A stretch of 28,871 nt of DNA from JAJISG01 sp964347345 (GTDB lineage Archaea; Thermoplasmatota; Thermoplasmata; RBG-16-68-12; JAJISG01). The translations under genes and the position numbers were made by a program. Shown piece after piece: positions 7,700 through 15,761 of the stretch (its first letter is position 1; each line of letters begins with the position of its first letter). The DNA is taken from contig CAYFYB010000022.1 in NCBI GenBank assembly GCA_964347345.1, positions 1 to 28,871 on the forward strand, read 5' to 3'. Below the pieces are notes generated by a model. The model did no database searches, was not told the DNA's origin, and saw only the letters and a program-made list of their open reading frames with translations.

Positions 7700-8044
7700 A
7701 TGGGGAAGGAGGCCGACCTTGAGAGCCTGCGGAAAAGAGTTGCAGAATTCGTGGCAGAAAGAGAATGGGAAGTCTACCACAACCCAAAGGACCTGGCCAT
7801 CGCCATCGCCGTGGAGGCGTCAGAGCTCCTGGAACTCTTCCAGTGGAAGAGCTTGGAGGAGGTGAAGACAATGCTTCCTCAAGCCAAGGAGAGGATTTCA
7901 GAGGAGCTGGCGGACGTCTTCATCTACGGCCTCAGCATGGCCAACGCTCTTTCCATAGACCTCTCTGAGGCCATCCTCAGGAAGATCGTGAAGAATCAGG
8001 AGAGGTTCCCCGTGGACAGGCATCGGGGAAATGCCTACGGCTGA
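7700..8044 (+). CDS. MazG-like nucleotide pyrophosphohydrolase
   Basis: All-alpha NTP pyrophosphatase of the MazG/dCTPase (RS21-C6) type, 114 residues, which hydrolyses (d)NTPs to NMP and pyrophosphate for nucleotide-pool sanitation. The metal-binding acidic motif is visible as EASELLELFQW (first helix) and EELADVFIYGL (second helix). The N-terminal REWEVYHNPKDLAIAIAVEA and the end RFPVDRHRGNAYG are also typical. A TATA-like TTTATG at 7673 is 27 nt upstream of ATG 7700. The last 10 nt overlap the end of the convergent antiporter gene. Confidence 0.9.
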   Translation: MGKEADLESLRKRVAEFVAEREWEVYHNPKDLAIAIAVEASELLELFQWKSLEEVKTMLPQAKERISEELADVFIYGLSMANALSIDLSEAILRKIVKNQERFPVDRHRGNAYG

Positions 8045-9837
8045 TCCTTAGTCTCTTCAGTCCCTTCCCTCGTGAACCTCCTGGCGAGGGTCTCCTCCAG
8101 CCTCTCATGAAGGATCCTCAGGGCATCCCATAGAAGGACGATGGCCGCTGCAGCTGCGGCGATCACCAGCAGGAGCAGCAGGAGCGATACCGTCACCAGG
8201 CTGGCCAGAAGGACACTTGCCGTGAGACCACCCACTAGGAGAACGACGGCGCTAATGACGAGAAGGAGGACCTTGTGAAGGGTCCTGAATCCGAAGATTC
8301 GGGCGGATGGAGAGGCCTCCACCATGGCTCCAGTGGTGACCCTCATGAGGTGGCCCAGCCCCCTCAGCATCCTTACGAATGGCCAGAAGGAGCCCACGAC
8401 GAAGACGATTCCGGCGGCTATGAGGAGGTAGTTCGGAGGCACCTCAGACAGCTCAGAGAGTTCTGCTTGGAACACGTAGACGAGCCATGCAGTCGAACCA
8501 AGGATGGCGATGATCATCGTGCCCACCAGGAAGGTGAGGAGGTCCTTCCTCACGGCCTCTCCGGCCTTGGTTGCCTTTCTGAGAGACCCGCTGGCCCATG
8601 CTGACCAGCGAGGCAGGAAGAGACCGTACTCTCTCATCCACAACGGCAGCCGCCTGAAGAGGCCCATGCTGATTCTTTCCGAGGCTCTAATGGTGAAGGG
8701 GGCGTAAACGGCAGTGATGATTATCATCGTGGCCGTCACAGGGTAGAGGAAGTCCCTTGTCACCCCCAGATCCTGCTGTCCCAACTTGGCAATGAGGAGG
8801 GAGAACTCCCCCAGAGCGAGCATGCTCACCGCCACACCGATGGACATCCTGCCCTCTGTCCCGAATAGGGTGCTGGTCAAGGAGACTACCGCCAGCTTGG
8901 AGATGATGAAGACGACCGTGAGGATGAGGGCCAGGAAGATGTAGCTGGCCATGGAGCCTAGGTCGATTAGCATTCCCATGGAGATGAAGAAGAGGGCGAC
9001 GAAGAGGTCTCGCAGTGGTTCGATGGACCTCTGCACCTCCCTATTCCTTTTGGCCTCGGCCACGAGGACCCCCATGACGAAGGCGCCGACGGCGGGTGTG
9101 AAGCCGAGGAAGACGGAGAAGAGGGCCATGCCAAAGCAGAGGCCCAGGACGGTCACCAGCAGGAGTTCTCGAAGGTGAAGCTTGGCCACGTTGTCCACCA
9201 GCCGCGGAATCAGGAAGATTCCAAGGGCGATGGATACGAAGGAGAAGAGGGCCATTCGTCCTATAGTCCCCAGGAGTTCCGCCGCGGATACCTCGCCCGT
9301 GGTCGAGAGCCCTGAGAGAAGAGTCAGCAGAAGGACCACTGCCAGATCTTCGACGACGAGGATGCCTATGACTAGCTGGCCCTGCTCAGAGGTGAGTTTC
9401 CTGGCTTCGATGAGAGACTTGACGATGACGGTGGTTCCGGCTATGGATATGATGGCTCCCAGGTAGATGGCCTCCAAAGAGGTCCACCCGAGGAGCAGCC
9501 CCGTCCAGTAGCCGATGATGAGCATTAGGAAGACCTCCAGGCTGCCGATCAGGAGGACCCGGAGCCCCATGATCCTCAGCCTCCTCAGGTTGAACTCGAG
9601 GCCTATGGTGAAGATCAGAAGGATGATGCCCAGCTCGGCAATGGTCGAGATAGCGTCTATATTGCCGACGAGGCCGAAGGTCGGGGCAAAAGGACCCACT
9701 AGCATGCCCACAAAGAGGTAGCCGACCACGACGGACAGTTTCAGCTTATGGAAGATGAGGACTATGGCGGCCGCCAGAGCCAGCACCACGGCTATGTCCT
9801 GTACCAAGGGCGGGATCAAAGTCTCTGGAAGCACCAT
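8035..9837 (-). CDS. CPA2-family cation/proton antiporter with extra C-terminal membrane domain
   Basis: Kef/Na+:H+ antiporter-like membrane protein of 600 residues. Residues 1-390 are the transport domain with about 12 helices; typical pieces are GYLFVGMLVGPF, IAELGIILLIFTIGLEF, ISIAGTTVIVKSL and GILVVEDLAVV, the last holding the conserved acidic ion-site region. Residues about 430-580 add about four further hydrophobic segments and a charged tail. There is no TrkA_N/RCK nucleotide-binding domain, unlike classical KefB/KefC. ATG 9837 has a good SD (AGGTGAAGGTGG) just upstream. It probably exports Na+ or K+ in exchange for protons; the ion cannot be read from sequence. Confidence 0.9.
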   Translation of the reverse strand: MVLPETLIPPLVQDIAVVLALAAAIVLIFHKLKLSVVVGYLFVGMLVGPFAPTFGLVGNIDAISTIAELGIILLIFTIGLEFNLRRLRIMGLRVLLIGSLEVFLMLIIGYWTGLLLGWTSLEAIYLGAIISIAGTTVIVKSLIEARKLTSEQGQLVIGILVVEDLAVVLLLTLLSGLSTTGEVSAAELLGTIGRMALFSFVSIALGIFLIPRLVDNVAKLHLRELLLVTVLGLCFGMALFSVFLGFTPAVGAFVMGVLVAEAKRNREVQRSIEPLRDLFVALFFISMGMLIDLGSMASYIFLALILTVVFIISKLAVVSLTSTLFGTEGRMSIGVAVSMLALGEFSLLIAKLGQQDLGVTRDFLYPVTATMIIITAVYAPFTIRASERISMGLFRRLPLWMREYGLFLPRWSAWASGSLRKATKAGEAVRKDLLTFLVGTMIIAILGSTAWLVYVFQAELSELSEVPPNYLLIAAGIVFVVGSFWPFVRMLRGLGHLMRVTTGAMVEASPSARIFGFRTLHKVLLLVISAVVLLVGGLTASVLLASLVTVSLLLLLLVIAAAAAAIVLLWDALRILHERLEETLARRFTREGTEETKDQP

Positions 9838-9921
9838 CCACCTTCACCTTCCTGGTCGTACTGGCTGAGAAGGTCGTCCACTCGATAGCCGTAGTCCCCA
9901 TGAATCGCCGCGGTAGAATAA

Positions 9922-10722
9922 TCATTGCGGTCTCTGTGGCGAGTGAGGAAGGTCGGAGAGGGAGTAGGTTCTGAAGCCGTGGTGTAGGCAGAGGGCGCGG
10001 AGCCCACCATAAGCCATCTCCACCAGGTCCTTGAGGTTCACCACGTCCTCCTCGTTGTACTGCAGGAGGATATCGAGGGCCTCCTCATCCCCCTTCAGGT
10101 AGCGACGCCAAAGGTAGACGGCGTCCCACCCCCTTACATCCCTCGTCTGGGGGGTCCTCTCGATGCCCACCCTCCGCTCTATGGCCTTGAGGCCCCCCTT
10201 GAGTCCCAGCCGCCTGAGGACATGCCTCAGGTCGATGTGTATCTGGTGGAGCCTTAGCTCTGGAAAGGTACGCTTGAGAAAGGGGAGGTCGAAGGAGGAG
10301 CCGTTGAAGGTCACGATGAGCTTGTACTGCTCCAGATCCTCAGGGAACCTCTCCATCTCCTCCTCCAGGTACGAGCGCATCGTATTGCCGTCGAAGAGCC
10401 CTATGAGGGTTATCTCATCCCCTTCGGCCTCCGTGCCCGTGGTCTCGATGTCCAGGAAGGCCACGGAGTCCTTGAAATCGTGATAGGCTCTCCAGGACTC
10501 CCTGGCGGGCAAGCGGCGACGGAAGAAGCGGTGGTCCCCTTCCGTGAGACGATCGAAGGAGGCCGGTAGCCCCTCCTCCAGCTTCCTCGTGCGGGCGGGG
10601 CCGAGCCCCGTATCCTTCCTCGCACCGAGGAATTCATCCCAGGTCGTTATTCCCTCGGTCCAGAGCCTCCTCTCTGTGGCGTAGCCTATCCCTGGCAAGT
10701 GGATGAAGGTGTTTCTGAGCAA
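9922..10722 (-). CDS. YprB-like RNase H-fold (DnaQ-type) nuclease with N-terminal HhH
   Basis: 266 residues. The N terminus is a helix-hairpin-helix-like element (HLPGIGYATERRLWTEGI, residues about 8-25). From about 85 it carries a 3'-5' exonuclease-type RNase H fold: the DIETTG motif I, VTFNGSSFDLPFLKRTFPEL motif II, and NEEDVVNLKDLVEMA motif III. All acidic metal ligands appear intact. This matches the bacterial YprB/archaeal ribonuclease_H_2 group. The start is TTG at 10722, preceded by GGGGAAG. It shares a palindromic TATA-like CTTTAAAG with divergent tgtA. Whether it acts on DNA or RNA is open. Confidence 0.85.
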   Translation of the reverse strand: MLRNTFIHLPGIGYATERRLWTEGITTWDEFLGARKDTGLGPARTRKLEEGLPASFDRLTEGDHRFFRRRLPARESWRAYHDFKDSVAFLDIETTGTEAEGDEITLIGLFDGNTMRSYLEEEMERFPEDLEQYKLIVTFNGSSFDLPFLKRTFPELRLHQIHIDLRHVLRRLGLKGGLKAIERRVGIERTPQTRDVRGWDAVYLWRRYLKGDEEALDILLQYNEEDVVNLKDLVEMAYGGLRALCLHHGFRTYSLSDLPHSPQRPQ

Positions 10723-10754
10723 GGATTTCTTCCCCGATGAGCACAGGCCTCATA

Positions 10755-10762
10755 CTTTAAAG
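10755..10762. promoter_or_regulatory. palindromic TATA-like CTTTAAAG between divergent genes
   Basis: The element is symmetric and sits 33 nt from the TTG start of the leftward nuclease and about 30 nt from the first possible in-frame start (TTG 10792) of the rightward tgtA frame. One element could serve both directions. Confidence 0.45.
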
Positions 10763-10801
10763 GGCCCGGGGGAGGTGCGTGAAAGTGGTCCTTGGAGGCC
10801 G

Positions 10802-10827
10802 GGGCCTTGTGCAAGGAGTTAAGGCCC
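10802..10827 (+). promoter_or_regulatory. stem-loop in the tgtA leader
   Basis: GGGCCTT (10802-10808) pairs perfectly with AAGGCCC (10821-10827) around a 12-nt loop, and flanking GC bases could extend the stem. It sits just before the preferred tgtA ATG at 10849, inside a leader of about 60 nt, which is unusual where most mRNAs seem leaderless. A regulatory role is possible but unproven. Confidence 0.3.
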
Positions 10828-10848
10828 TCCGGGAGTTCGCTAAATGGG

Positions 10849-12783
10849 ATGCTCGAACTCAGGGAGAGGTCTGGCCTTGCCCGCATAGCCAGACTCAGCA
10901 CACGACACGGAACGGTGGAGACCCCCGCCCTGATGCCCGTGGTCAACCCCGCTAACCTCATCATTTCACCGAAGGACTTGGCGGAGAGGTTCAAGGTCAG
11001 CATCCTCATGACCAACGCCTACATCATCCACAGGAGCGAGAATCGGGAGCGGGCCTTGCAGGAGGGCATCCATCGCCTTCTTGGGTTTGATGGCCCAATC
11101 ATGACCGATTCCGGGGCCTTTCAGCAACACGTCTACGGGAGGGTCGATGTCTCCAATGAGAAGGTCGTGAGGTTCCAGGAGGCCATCGGCTCCGACCTTG
11201 GGACCGCCCTTGACGTCTTCTCGGAGCCTGACGATTCCAGAGAGACCTGTCAGGCGGCGGTGGAAGAGACCCTCAGGCGGTGCGAGGAAGCTCTGCAGTG
11301 GAGGGGGGATATGGCCCTCGTAGGGACCGTACAGGGGGGACTGTATCCCGACCTGCGGGAGGCCTGCGGAAAGAGTCTCTCAGAGATGCCCCTCCAAGTC
11401 CACGCCATTGGCGGCGTCGTCCCATTGATGGAGGGATACCGCTTCGCTGATCTAATTGAGGTCATCGTCGCCGGCAAGAAGGGCTTGCGTCCGGACAGGG
11501 CCGTCCACCTCTTCGGCGCGGGACATCCAATCACCTTCGGCCTGGCAGTCCTGCTGGGGTGCGACCTCTTCGACTCCTCCTCTTATGCGAAGTATGCCTA
11601 CGACGGAAGGATGATCACCCCTTGGGGGACCCTCAAGGTTTCTCAGCTGAAGCACATGACCTGTCACTGCCCCGCCTGTGCAGACGCTGAACCGAAGGAC
11701 CTGCGGGAGAATGTGCGCCTGCTGGCCGAGCACAACCTCCACGTCAGCCTTCTGGAGCTGGAGGAAGTCAAGCAGGCCATCCATCAGGGGATCCTCTGGG
11801 AGCACGTGGAGAGGCGGTGCCGAGCGCACCCGGCCCTCCTTGAAGCGCTGAAAACCCTCAGAAGGCACGTGGATTTCTTGGAGCGTTACGAGAACCTCGT
11901 GGACGGCAGCCTATTCTATACGGGCCCGGAGTCCATCTGGCGGCCGTCGGTCCACCGATTTCGAAGGAGGGTGCTGCAGAGGTATTCACCCCCAGAGGCC
12001 CAAGGCCTCCTCATACTACCTGAGGCCCCGCGACCCTACAGCCGCACGTACGCCGGGATACTGCAGCGGCTCTATCGAAAAGCGAAAGCCCATGCCGTCG
12101 TGAAATCAGCCTTCGGCCCCGTGCCGATCGAGCTGGATGGCGTATACCCCATAGCCCAATCCGTCCTCCCTAGACAGCTGGATGTGGAGGTCATTGAGGC
12201 CTCAGAGATCTTTCTGAGGGAGTTCGTCAGACTCGGTCACTTCGCCTTCGGCATGCTATGGGAGGGGGAAGAGACGCTGGAGGAACTTGCCAAGAGAGCT
12301 CCTGGCGCCATTTCCTTGGATATGGATATGGCCAGGGCAAGGGCCATCGCCGACCACCAGTTTGGAGCGGGGGCCTCGAAGCATCTCCTTCGGGGTAAGG
12401 TCGAGCATGTGAAATCGAGGAAGACTGGGAAGATCAGGAACGTGTACGCCGATGGGGAGCACGTCCTTTCCCTCAGGGCCCGGGATGGCCTGTACACGTT
12501 GAAGCTGGCTGGGGGAGTGCGCCTCCATAAGGCCTTCAAGTCACCGAGACTTCGAGTCTTGGTCAGTGAGGAGTCTGCCCCCTTCAACCTGCAAGGGAAG
12601 AACGTCTTCGCCAAGTTCGTGATGGACTGTGACGAGGAAGTAAGGCCCCTGGACGAGGTGCTGGTGGTGGACGATGCCGATAACCTCCTTGCCGTGGGGA
12701 GGGCGCTGATGAACCGGGAGGAGATGCTGGCGTTCCAGAGAGGCGTAGCGGTGAAGGTCAGGGAGGGTTCAAAGCCCCTTTAG
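10849..12783 (+). CDS. tgtA: archaeosine tRNA-guanine(15) transglycosylase
   Basis: Exchanges G15 of archaeal tRNAs for preQ0, the first tRNA-bound step of archaeosine synthesis. 644 residues, the full archaeal architecture: TIM-barrel catalytic domain with MTDSGAFQQHVYG (the putative general-acid Asp at about residue 87) and LFDSSSYAKYAYDG (nucleophile region), a zinc site MTCHCPAC near residue 270, then archaeal C1/C2 domains and a C-terminal PUA domain (about 520-640). The N terminus at ATG 10849, MLELRERSGLARIARL then HGTVETPALMP, matches the family; an in-frame TTG at 10792 would add 19 residues. The last 15 nt overlap pcc1 on the other strand. Confidence 0.95.
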   Translation: MLELRERSGLARIARLSTRHGTVETPALMPVVNPANLIISPKDLAERFKVSILMTNAYIIHRSENRERALQEGIHRLLGFDGPIMTDSGAFQQHVYGRVDVSNEKVVRFQEAIGSDLGTALDVFSEPDDSRETCQAAVEETLRRCEEALQWRGDMALVGTVQGGLYPDLREACGKSLSEMPLQVHAIGGVVPLMEGYRFADLIEVIVAGKKGLRPDRAVHLFGAGHPITFGLAVLLGCDLFDSSSYAKYAYDGRMITPWGTLKVSQLKHMTCHCPACADAEPKDLRENVRLLAEHNLHVSLLELEEVKQAIHQGILWEHVERRCRAHPALLEALKTLRRHVDFLERYENLVDGSLFYTGPESIWRPSVHRFRRRVLQRYSPPEAQGLLILPEAPRPYSRTYAGILQRLYRKAKAHAVVKSAFGPVPIELDGVYPIAQSVLPRQLDVEVIEASEIFLREFVRLGHFAFGMLWEGEETLEELAKRAPGAISLDMDMARARAIADHQFGAGASKHLLRGKVEHVKSRKTGKIRNVYADGEHVLSLRARDGLYTLKLAGGVRLHKAFKSPRLRVLVSEESAPFNLQGKNVFAKFVMDCDEEVRPLDEVLVVDDADNLLAVGRALMNREEMLAFQRGVAVKVREGSKPL

Positions 12784-12996
12784 CATCTTCTCCGCCACTG
12801 AAATGCATGATAGGTAGTCCTCAAGGGTGTGTATCAGGCTGTCCAGGGAGTCAGCAGAGGTTTCAGAGATGAGCGTTTTCCCCTCCACGCGCGCCTCCAC
12901 GAACGGGAGGTTGTCCAACTCGACCGCTCCGAGGACCCTCTCGGCCACCTCCCGACTGGAGTAGGTGAACTCAAGGCGGCACTGGACCCTTGGCAT
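12769..12996 (-). CDS. pcc1: KEOPS complex subunit Pcc1-like
   Basis: 75 residues, the usual size of Pcc1, the dimerising subunit of the KEOPS complex that makes t6A37 on ANN-decoding tRNAs. The pattern CRLEFTYSSREVAERVLGAV, DNLPFVEARVEGKTL and SADSLDSLIHTLEDYLSCIS corresponds to the Pcc1 fold with its conserved long C-terminal helix. Start ATG 12996; a TATA-like GGCTATAGAG lies about 25-30 nt upstream near 13020. The gene converges on tgtA with a 15-nt overlap. No other KEOPS gene is in the window. The MiaB-like enzyme downstream acts on the t6A that KEOPS makes. Confidence 0.85.
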   Translation of the reverse strand: MPRVQCRLEFTYSSREVAERVLGAVELDNLPFVEARVEGKTLISETSADSLDSLIHTLEDYLSCISVAEKMLKGL

Positions 12997-13049
12997 TACC
13001 AGGCTGTGATCGTGCTCAACTCTATAGCCCTTTAGGATGTTGGGCCATC

Positions 13050-13247
13050 GTGAAGGTGGAGCCCAGGGTTGTGGCATACGCCCTGATACTGGGGGGCGGG
13101 GCCGCCACCACTATGGTCATGCTGGCCCTCTATCTTCCATATGAGGGCTTCCTGGCACTCCTCTTCCCGTCGTTCTTCCTGTGGATACTCTTACCCTTCA
13201 TTCTGCTGCGACTCTGGAAAAGGCTCACCACTAGGCGAGAGGGATAA
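13050..13247 (+). CDS. small two-helix membrane protein
   Basis: 65 residues with two hydrophobic segments (VVAYALILGGGAATTMVML and GFLALLFPSFFLWILLPFIL) and a basic C-terminal tail (RLWKRLTTRREG), so both ends are probably cytoplasmic. The start is GTG 13050; an upstream in-frame ATG would overlap pcc1 and add unlikely sequence. It diverges from pcc1 and ends one base before the 3' end of the tRNA-Gln. I recognise no family. Confidence 0.6.
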   Translation: MKVEPRVVAYALILGGGAATTMVMLALYLPYEGFLALLFPSFFLWILLPFILLRLWKRLTTRREG

Positions 13248-13343
13248 TAGCCCCGGGGAGATTCGAACTCCCGTCGCCAGGTTTCTCCTCGGCTCGTCGG
13301 CCGATCCAAAGCCTGGTATCATTGTCCTCTAGACCACGGGGCT
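13248..13343 (-). tRNA. tRNA-Gln(UUG) with a 23-nt BHB intron
   Basis: The acceptor stem AGCCCCG/CGGGGCT and discriminator A fit tRNA-Gln. The anticodon arm is CCAGG, loop CTTTGGA, CCTGG, giving anticodon UUG after splicing. The loop is interrupted after position 37 by 23 nt at 13283-13305. The precursor folds into a canonical bulge-helix-bulge: CTTT (32-35) pairs with GGAG of the intron, flanked by 3-nt bulges GG^A and AA^A, and the intron closes with stem TCGGC/GCCGA. The T arm GGGAG/CTCCC is intact. CCA is not encoded. The archaeal splicing endonuclease should cut this intron. Confidence 0.95.
13283..13305 (-). other. archaeal tRNA intron (position 37/38)
   Basis: The intron reads, in tRNA sense, A, stem TCGGC, loop CGACGA, stem GCCGA, GGAG, AA. 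Both cut sites fall within 3-nt bulges separated by a 4-bp helix with two G-U pairs, the textbook BHB geometry at the canonical site. Confidence 0.9.
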
Positions 13344-13492
13344 TCAAGTGCCGATAGGCGAGCCTGACCTAAAAAAGCATACTGACGATTTGATGCATGT
13401 TACGGGGCTTGTGGGCGTCACCCGCCCTCAGGTGTCCCGAGCTGTGGGCGAGAGGGTTGAAGCAGAAAAGTTTTTGTAGAGGAGGGCTCGTC

Positions 13493-13726
13493 ATGAGGCG
13501 GGGGAGATCCTTGGAAAAGAAGCGCCAAATGGCCTGGCGGGGCGTCGCCTCACTGCTCGTCCTATTGGCCTGGGTGATTTTCATAGTCGTCTTCACCCTG
13601 CTATGGGCCCCGAACCTAAGCTTGTTCCAGAACATCGTAATCCTGATTGCATCCCTCGTTGCGGCATTTGTGGTTGTCGGAATAATGTGGATGTTGTACG
13701 GGATGCGATATGGATGGGAGAGCTGA
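13493..13726 (+). CDS. small two-helix membrane protein
   Basis: 77 residues: a strongly basic N terminus (MRRGRSLEKKRQ), two hydrophobic helices (GVASLLVLLAWVIFIVVFTL and FQNIVILIASLVAAFVVVGI) and a short tail. ATG 13493 has a good SD, GAGGAGGG, 6-7 nt upstream, and a TATA-like AAAGTTTTTG about 25 nt upstream. A longer frame starting near 13397 would add sequence that does not look like protein. No family is recognised. It has the same two-helix plan as the 13050 protein, but I see no clear sequence similarity. Confidence 0.65.
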   Translation: MRRGRSLEKKRQMAWRGVASLLVLLAWVIFIVVFTLLWAPNLSLFQNIVILIASLVAAFVVVGIMWMLYGMRYGWES

Positions 13727-13790
13727 CGGCAGTGACACTCCACTGCTGACCGTTCACATGACGTTACAGTAGCCATAAAAAGAGAAGACA

Positions 13791-13808
13791 GCCCGCCTGT
13801 CAGCGGGC
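13791..13808. terminator. 6-bp hairpin between convergent genes
   Basis: GCCCGC and GCGGGC pair perfectly around CTGTCA. It sits between the ends of a rightward and a leftward gene and could terminate or protect either transcript. No T run follows. Confidence 0.3.
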
Positions 13809-13828
13809 ATGGAGAGAAGCGCTCCCCC

Positions 13829-14265
13829 TTAGTCACCTTTCTGCGCGAGTCCGAGTTGTGCCATCATCCCGAGGAGGTCGAGGTACGTGTGCTCCTCAGT
13901 GATCTGGCCGTTCTCGATCTTGACCGCGCCACAGATAGGCATTCGAAGGGGCTTGTTCGTGGCCGGAATCGTCTGGCCACCGGGGCCCCTGAGAGGCCCA
14001 TGTGGGTTCCCGAGAAGGTGAACTCCATGCAAACCCAATCCCCTTGGCCGAAGGAATGCGTCACCTTCCCACGCATGTCAGGGAAGGCGTTGATGAGGTT
14101 CTGGAGAGATTCGCGATGCGCAGTGATGCCCTTCAAACCCTCGGAGTTTTGGGGGGAGTACTCAACAACGGATTCAGCGTGCAGTTCATCGAACCGCTTC
14201 CAGTCTCTTGCGTTGACCGCTTCCTCGATCTTGTTCATTACCTGTAGGTTTTCCTCGACGCTCAT
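13829..14265 (-). pseudogene. SnoaL-like ester cyclase, frameshifted
   Basis: The frame from ATG 14265 reads as a SnoaL/ester-cyclase protein: MSVEENLQVMNKIEEAVNAR, then DELHAESVVEYSP, FPDMRGKVTHSF and FTFSGTHMG. It then turns to arginine-rich nonsense. The family continuation (GPLRGPGGQTIPATNKPLRM, then IENGQITEEHTYLDLLGMMAQLG) is present in another frame and ends at 13829. The shift lies near 13995-14002 at ATGGGCC; one extra G would restore a normal protein of about 145 residues. All family segments are preserved, so the loss is recent or is a sequencing error. SD GGTGAG precedes the ATG. A genuine substrate is unknown. Confidence 0.8.
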
Positions 14266-14437
14266 TTGTTCTCACCCACTCCCTGAAGCAAGGGGCCTAT
14301 GGTGCTTCTACAGCGCCCTACCCCTGCGCACAAATGGGAGGACAGCCTCAATCTGCAGCCGCCAAAAGACGACCTTAACCCTTTCATAGGGTCTTAGCTG
14401 CGAACGGTTGAAACGCTTGGGGGGTCCGCGGAGCTCT

Positions 14438-14452
14438 CCAACCACCGGTTGG
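14438..14452 (-). terminator. hairpin just after the MiaB-like gene
   Basis: CCAACC and GGTTGG form a 6-bp stem with a 3-nt loop, starting a few bases after the stop codon of the leftward MiaB-like gene. The position fits a transcription terminator or 3' end stabiliser. Confidence 0.35.
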
Positions 14453-14456
14453 TTGT

Positions 14457-15728
14457 TTAGGCCGCAACGGGACCGACCTCGCCTTCGCTTGCCTTGAGAA
14501 CTCGACCCAGAAGGTATGCGTCAGTGGCGGCCTCGACCTGAACCTTCAAAAAGCGGCCGAGGGGCCAGAGGCCTGGGAGTACCACGGGCCGGTAGTCCTC
14601 GCTTCTGGACATCGTCGTCCCTACCTTACCCACTTCCGTGGTCAGCACCTGCAACGGGCACCCGACGAGTCCGTTATGGATGTCCCCGCTGATGCAAAAC
14701 CTCAGCGTGGTTAGCTCCCTCGACCTTTCCTTCACCTTCCAGCCCGGCACCCGGCCATCAATGGTGGAAGCGGGCGTCCCGGCCCTCGGGGAGAATCTCG
14801 TGATGTTGAGAAGGTCGGGCCTCAGTTCTCGCACAAGATCCAGCGTATCCTCGTACTCCTTCTGCCGTTCCCCCGGATAGCCCACGATGACGTCGGTGGC
14901 CAGGGTCAGAGGCCCTATCTCATCCCTAAAGGCCTCCACCACATCCCAGAACTGGGCCACGGTGTAGCCGCGTCTCATCCTCCGGAGGATGCCGTCGTTC
15001 CCGCTTTGGACCGGGAGGTGGAGGAACTTGAAGACCTTCTCCTCCCTGTAGGCCTCTAGAAGGTCGGAGAGAATGGGTCGAAGCATCATGGGGCTCATCA
15101 TCCCCACCCTAACCCTGAATTCCCCCTCGACCTCGCACACCCTCTTTAGAAGGATGGCTAGGTTAAGATCCATGTCCCTGCCATATTGGCCTGTGTCCAG
15201 GGACGTGAGGCGTATCTCTCGCCTTCCCCGCCTCAGGGCCTGCTGAACTTCACGGACGATCTCTTCCGGAGGGTAGCTCTTGAGAGGTCCCCGGGCAACG
15301 GTGGAGATGCAGTACGCGCAGCTCGCGAGACATCCCTGAGCGATGGGAATGATGCCATCTATGGTGGACTGCGGCTCAAAACACTCGTATCCTGAATCAG
15401 GATGTGTCGGAAAGAAAGCGGGAATCCTATCCATCTGAGTTGGAGGCACGACCTCAGCCGACGGGACCTCTTCCTTTATGATCTCGGACTGTACGGAGGC
15501 CATGCAGCCTGCGACAACTAGACGTCGACCTCCGCTGGCCAGCTGCCGCATGCGCTTAAGCATCTTCCTTTCCGTTGATTCGATAACGGTGCAGGTCACA
15601 AGGACACACGCATCCGCTCCATCAGGCCTGTCAAGGATGCGGTGGCCGGCTTGGGAAAGCCGACGGGCTATCCAGCGACCCTCGCCCTGATTCAGCGTGC
15701 ACCCGAAGGCCTCAACAAAGACCCTCAT
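14457..15728 (-). CDS. MiaB-like tRNA methylthiotransferase (archaeal e-MtaB/CDKAL1 type)
   Basis: Radical-SAM enzyme that adds methylthio to t6A37, making ms2t6A in ANN-decoding tRNAs. Of 423 residues, the N-terminal UPF0004 domain carries three cluster cysteines (FGCTLNQ, VTCTVIEST, AGCMAS). The radical-SAM CxxxCxxC motif is CLASCAYC near residue 135. TLATDVIVGYPGE is a typical later strand, and a C-terminal TRAM domain (about 365-423) binds RNA. ATG 15728 gives MRVFVEAFGC, the family start; the frame extends four residues further to a TTG. It complements the Pcc1 subunit encoded about 2.7 kb away, which belongs to the t6A pathway. Confidence 0.92.
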   Translation of the reverse strand: MRVFVEAFGCTLNQGEGRWIARRLSQAGHRILDRPDGADACVLVTCTVIESTERKMLKRMRQLASGGRRLVVAGCMASVQSEIIKEEVPSAEVVPPTQMDRIPAFFPTHPDSGYECFEPQSTIDGIIPIAQGCLASCAYCISTVARGPLKSYPPEEIVREVQQALRRGRREIRLTSLDTGQYGRDMDLNLAILLKRVCEVEGEFRVRVGMMSPMMLRPILSDLLEAYREEKVFKFLHLPVQSGNDGILRRMRRGYTVAQFWDVVEAFRDEIGPLTLATDVIVGYPGERQKEYEDTLDLVRELRPDLLNITRFSPRAGTPASTIDGRVPGWKVKERSRELTTLRFCISGDIHNGLVGCPLQVLTTEVGKVGTTMSRSEDYRPVVLPGLWPLGRFLKVQVEAATDAYLLGRVLKASEGEVGPVAA

Positions 15729-15761
15729 CCCATAGGCCAAGAGGCCCGCGGGAGAAATAGG

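Noticed and set aside
13856..14389. Rightward 177-codon frame opposite the ester cyclase
   Set aside because: It is antisense to recognisable SnoaL-like sequence, and its translation shows no family features.
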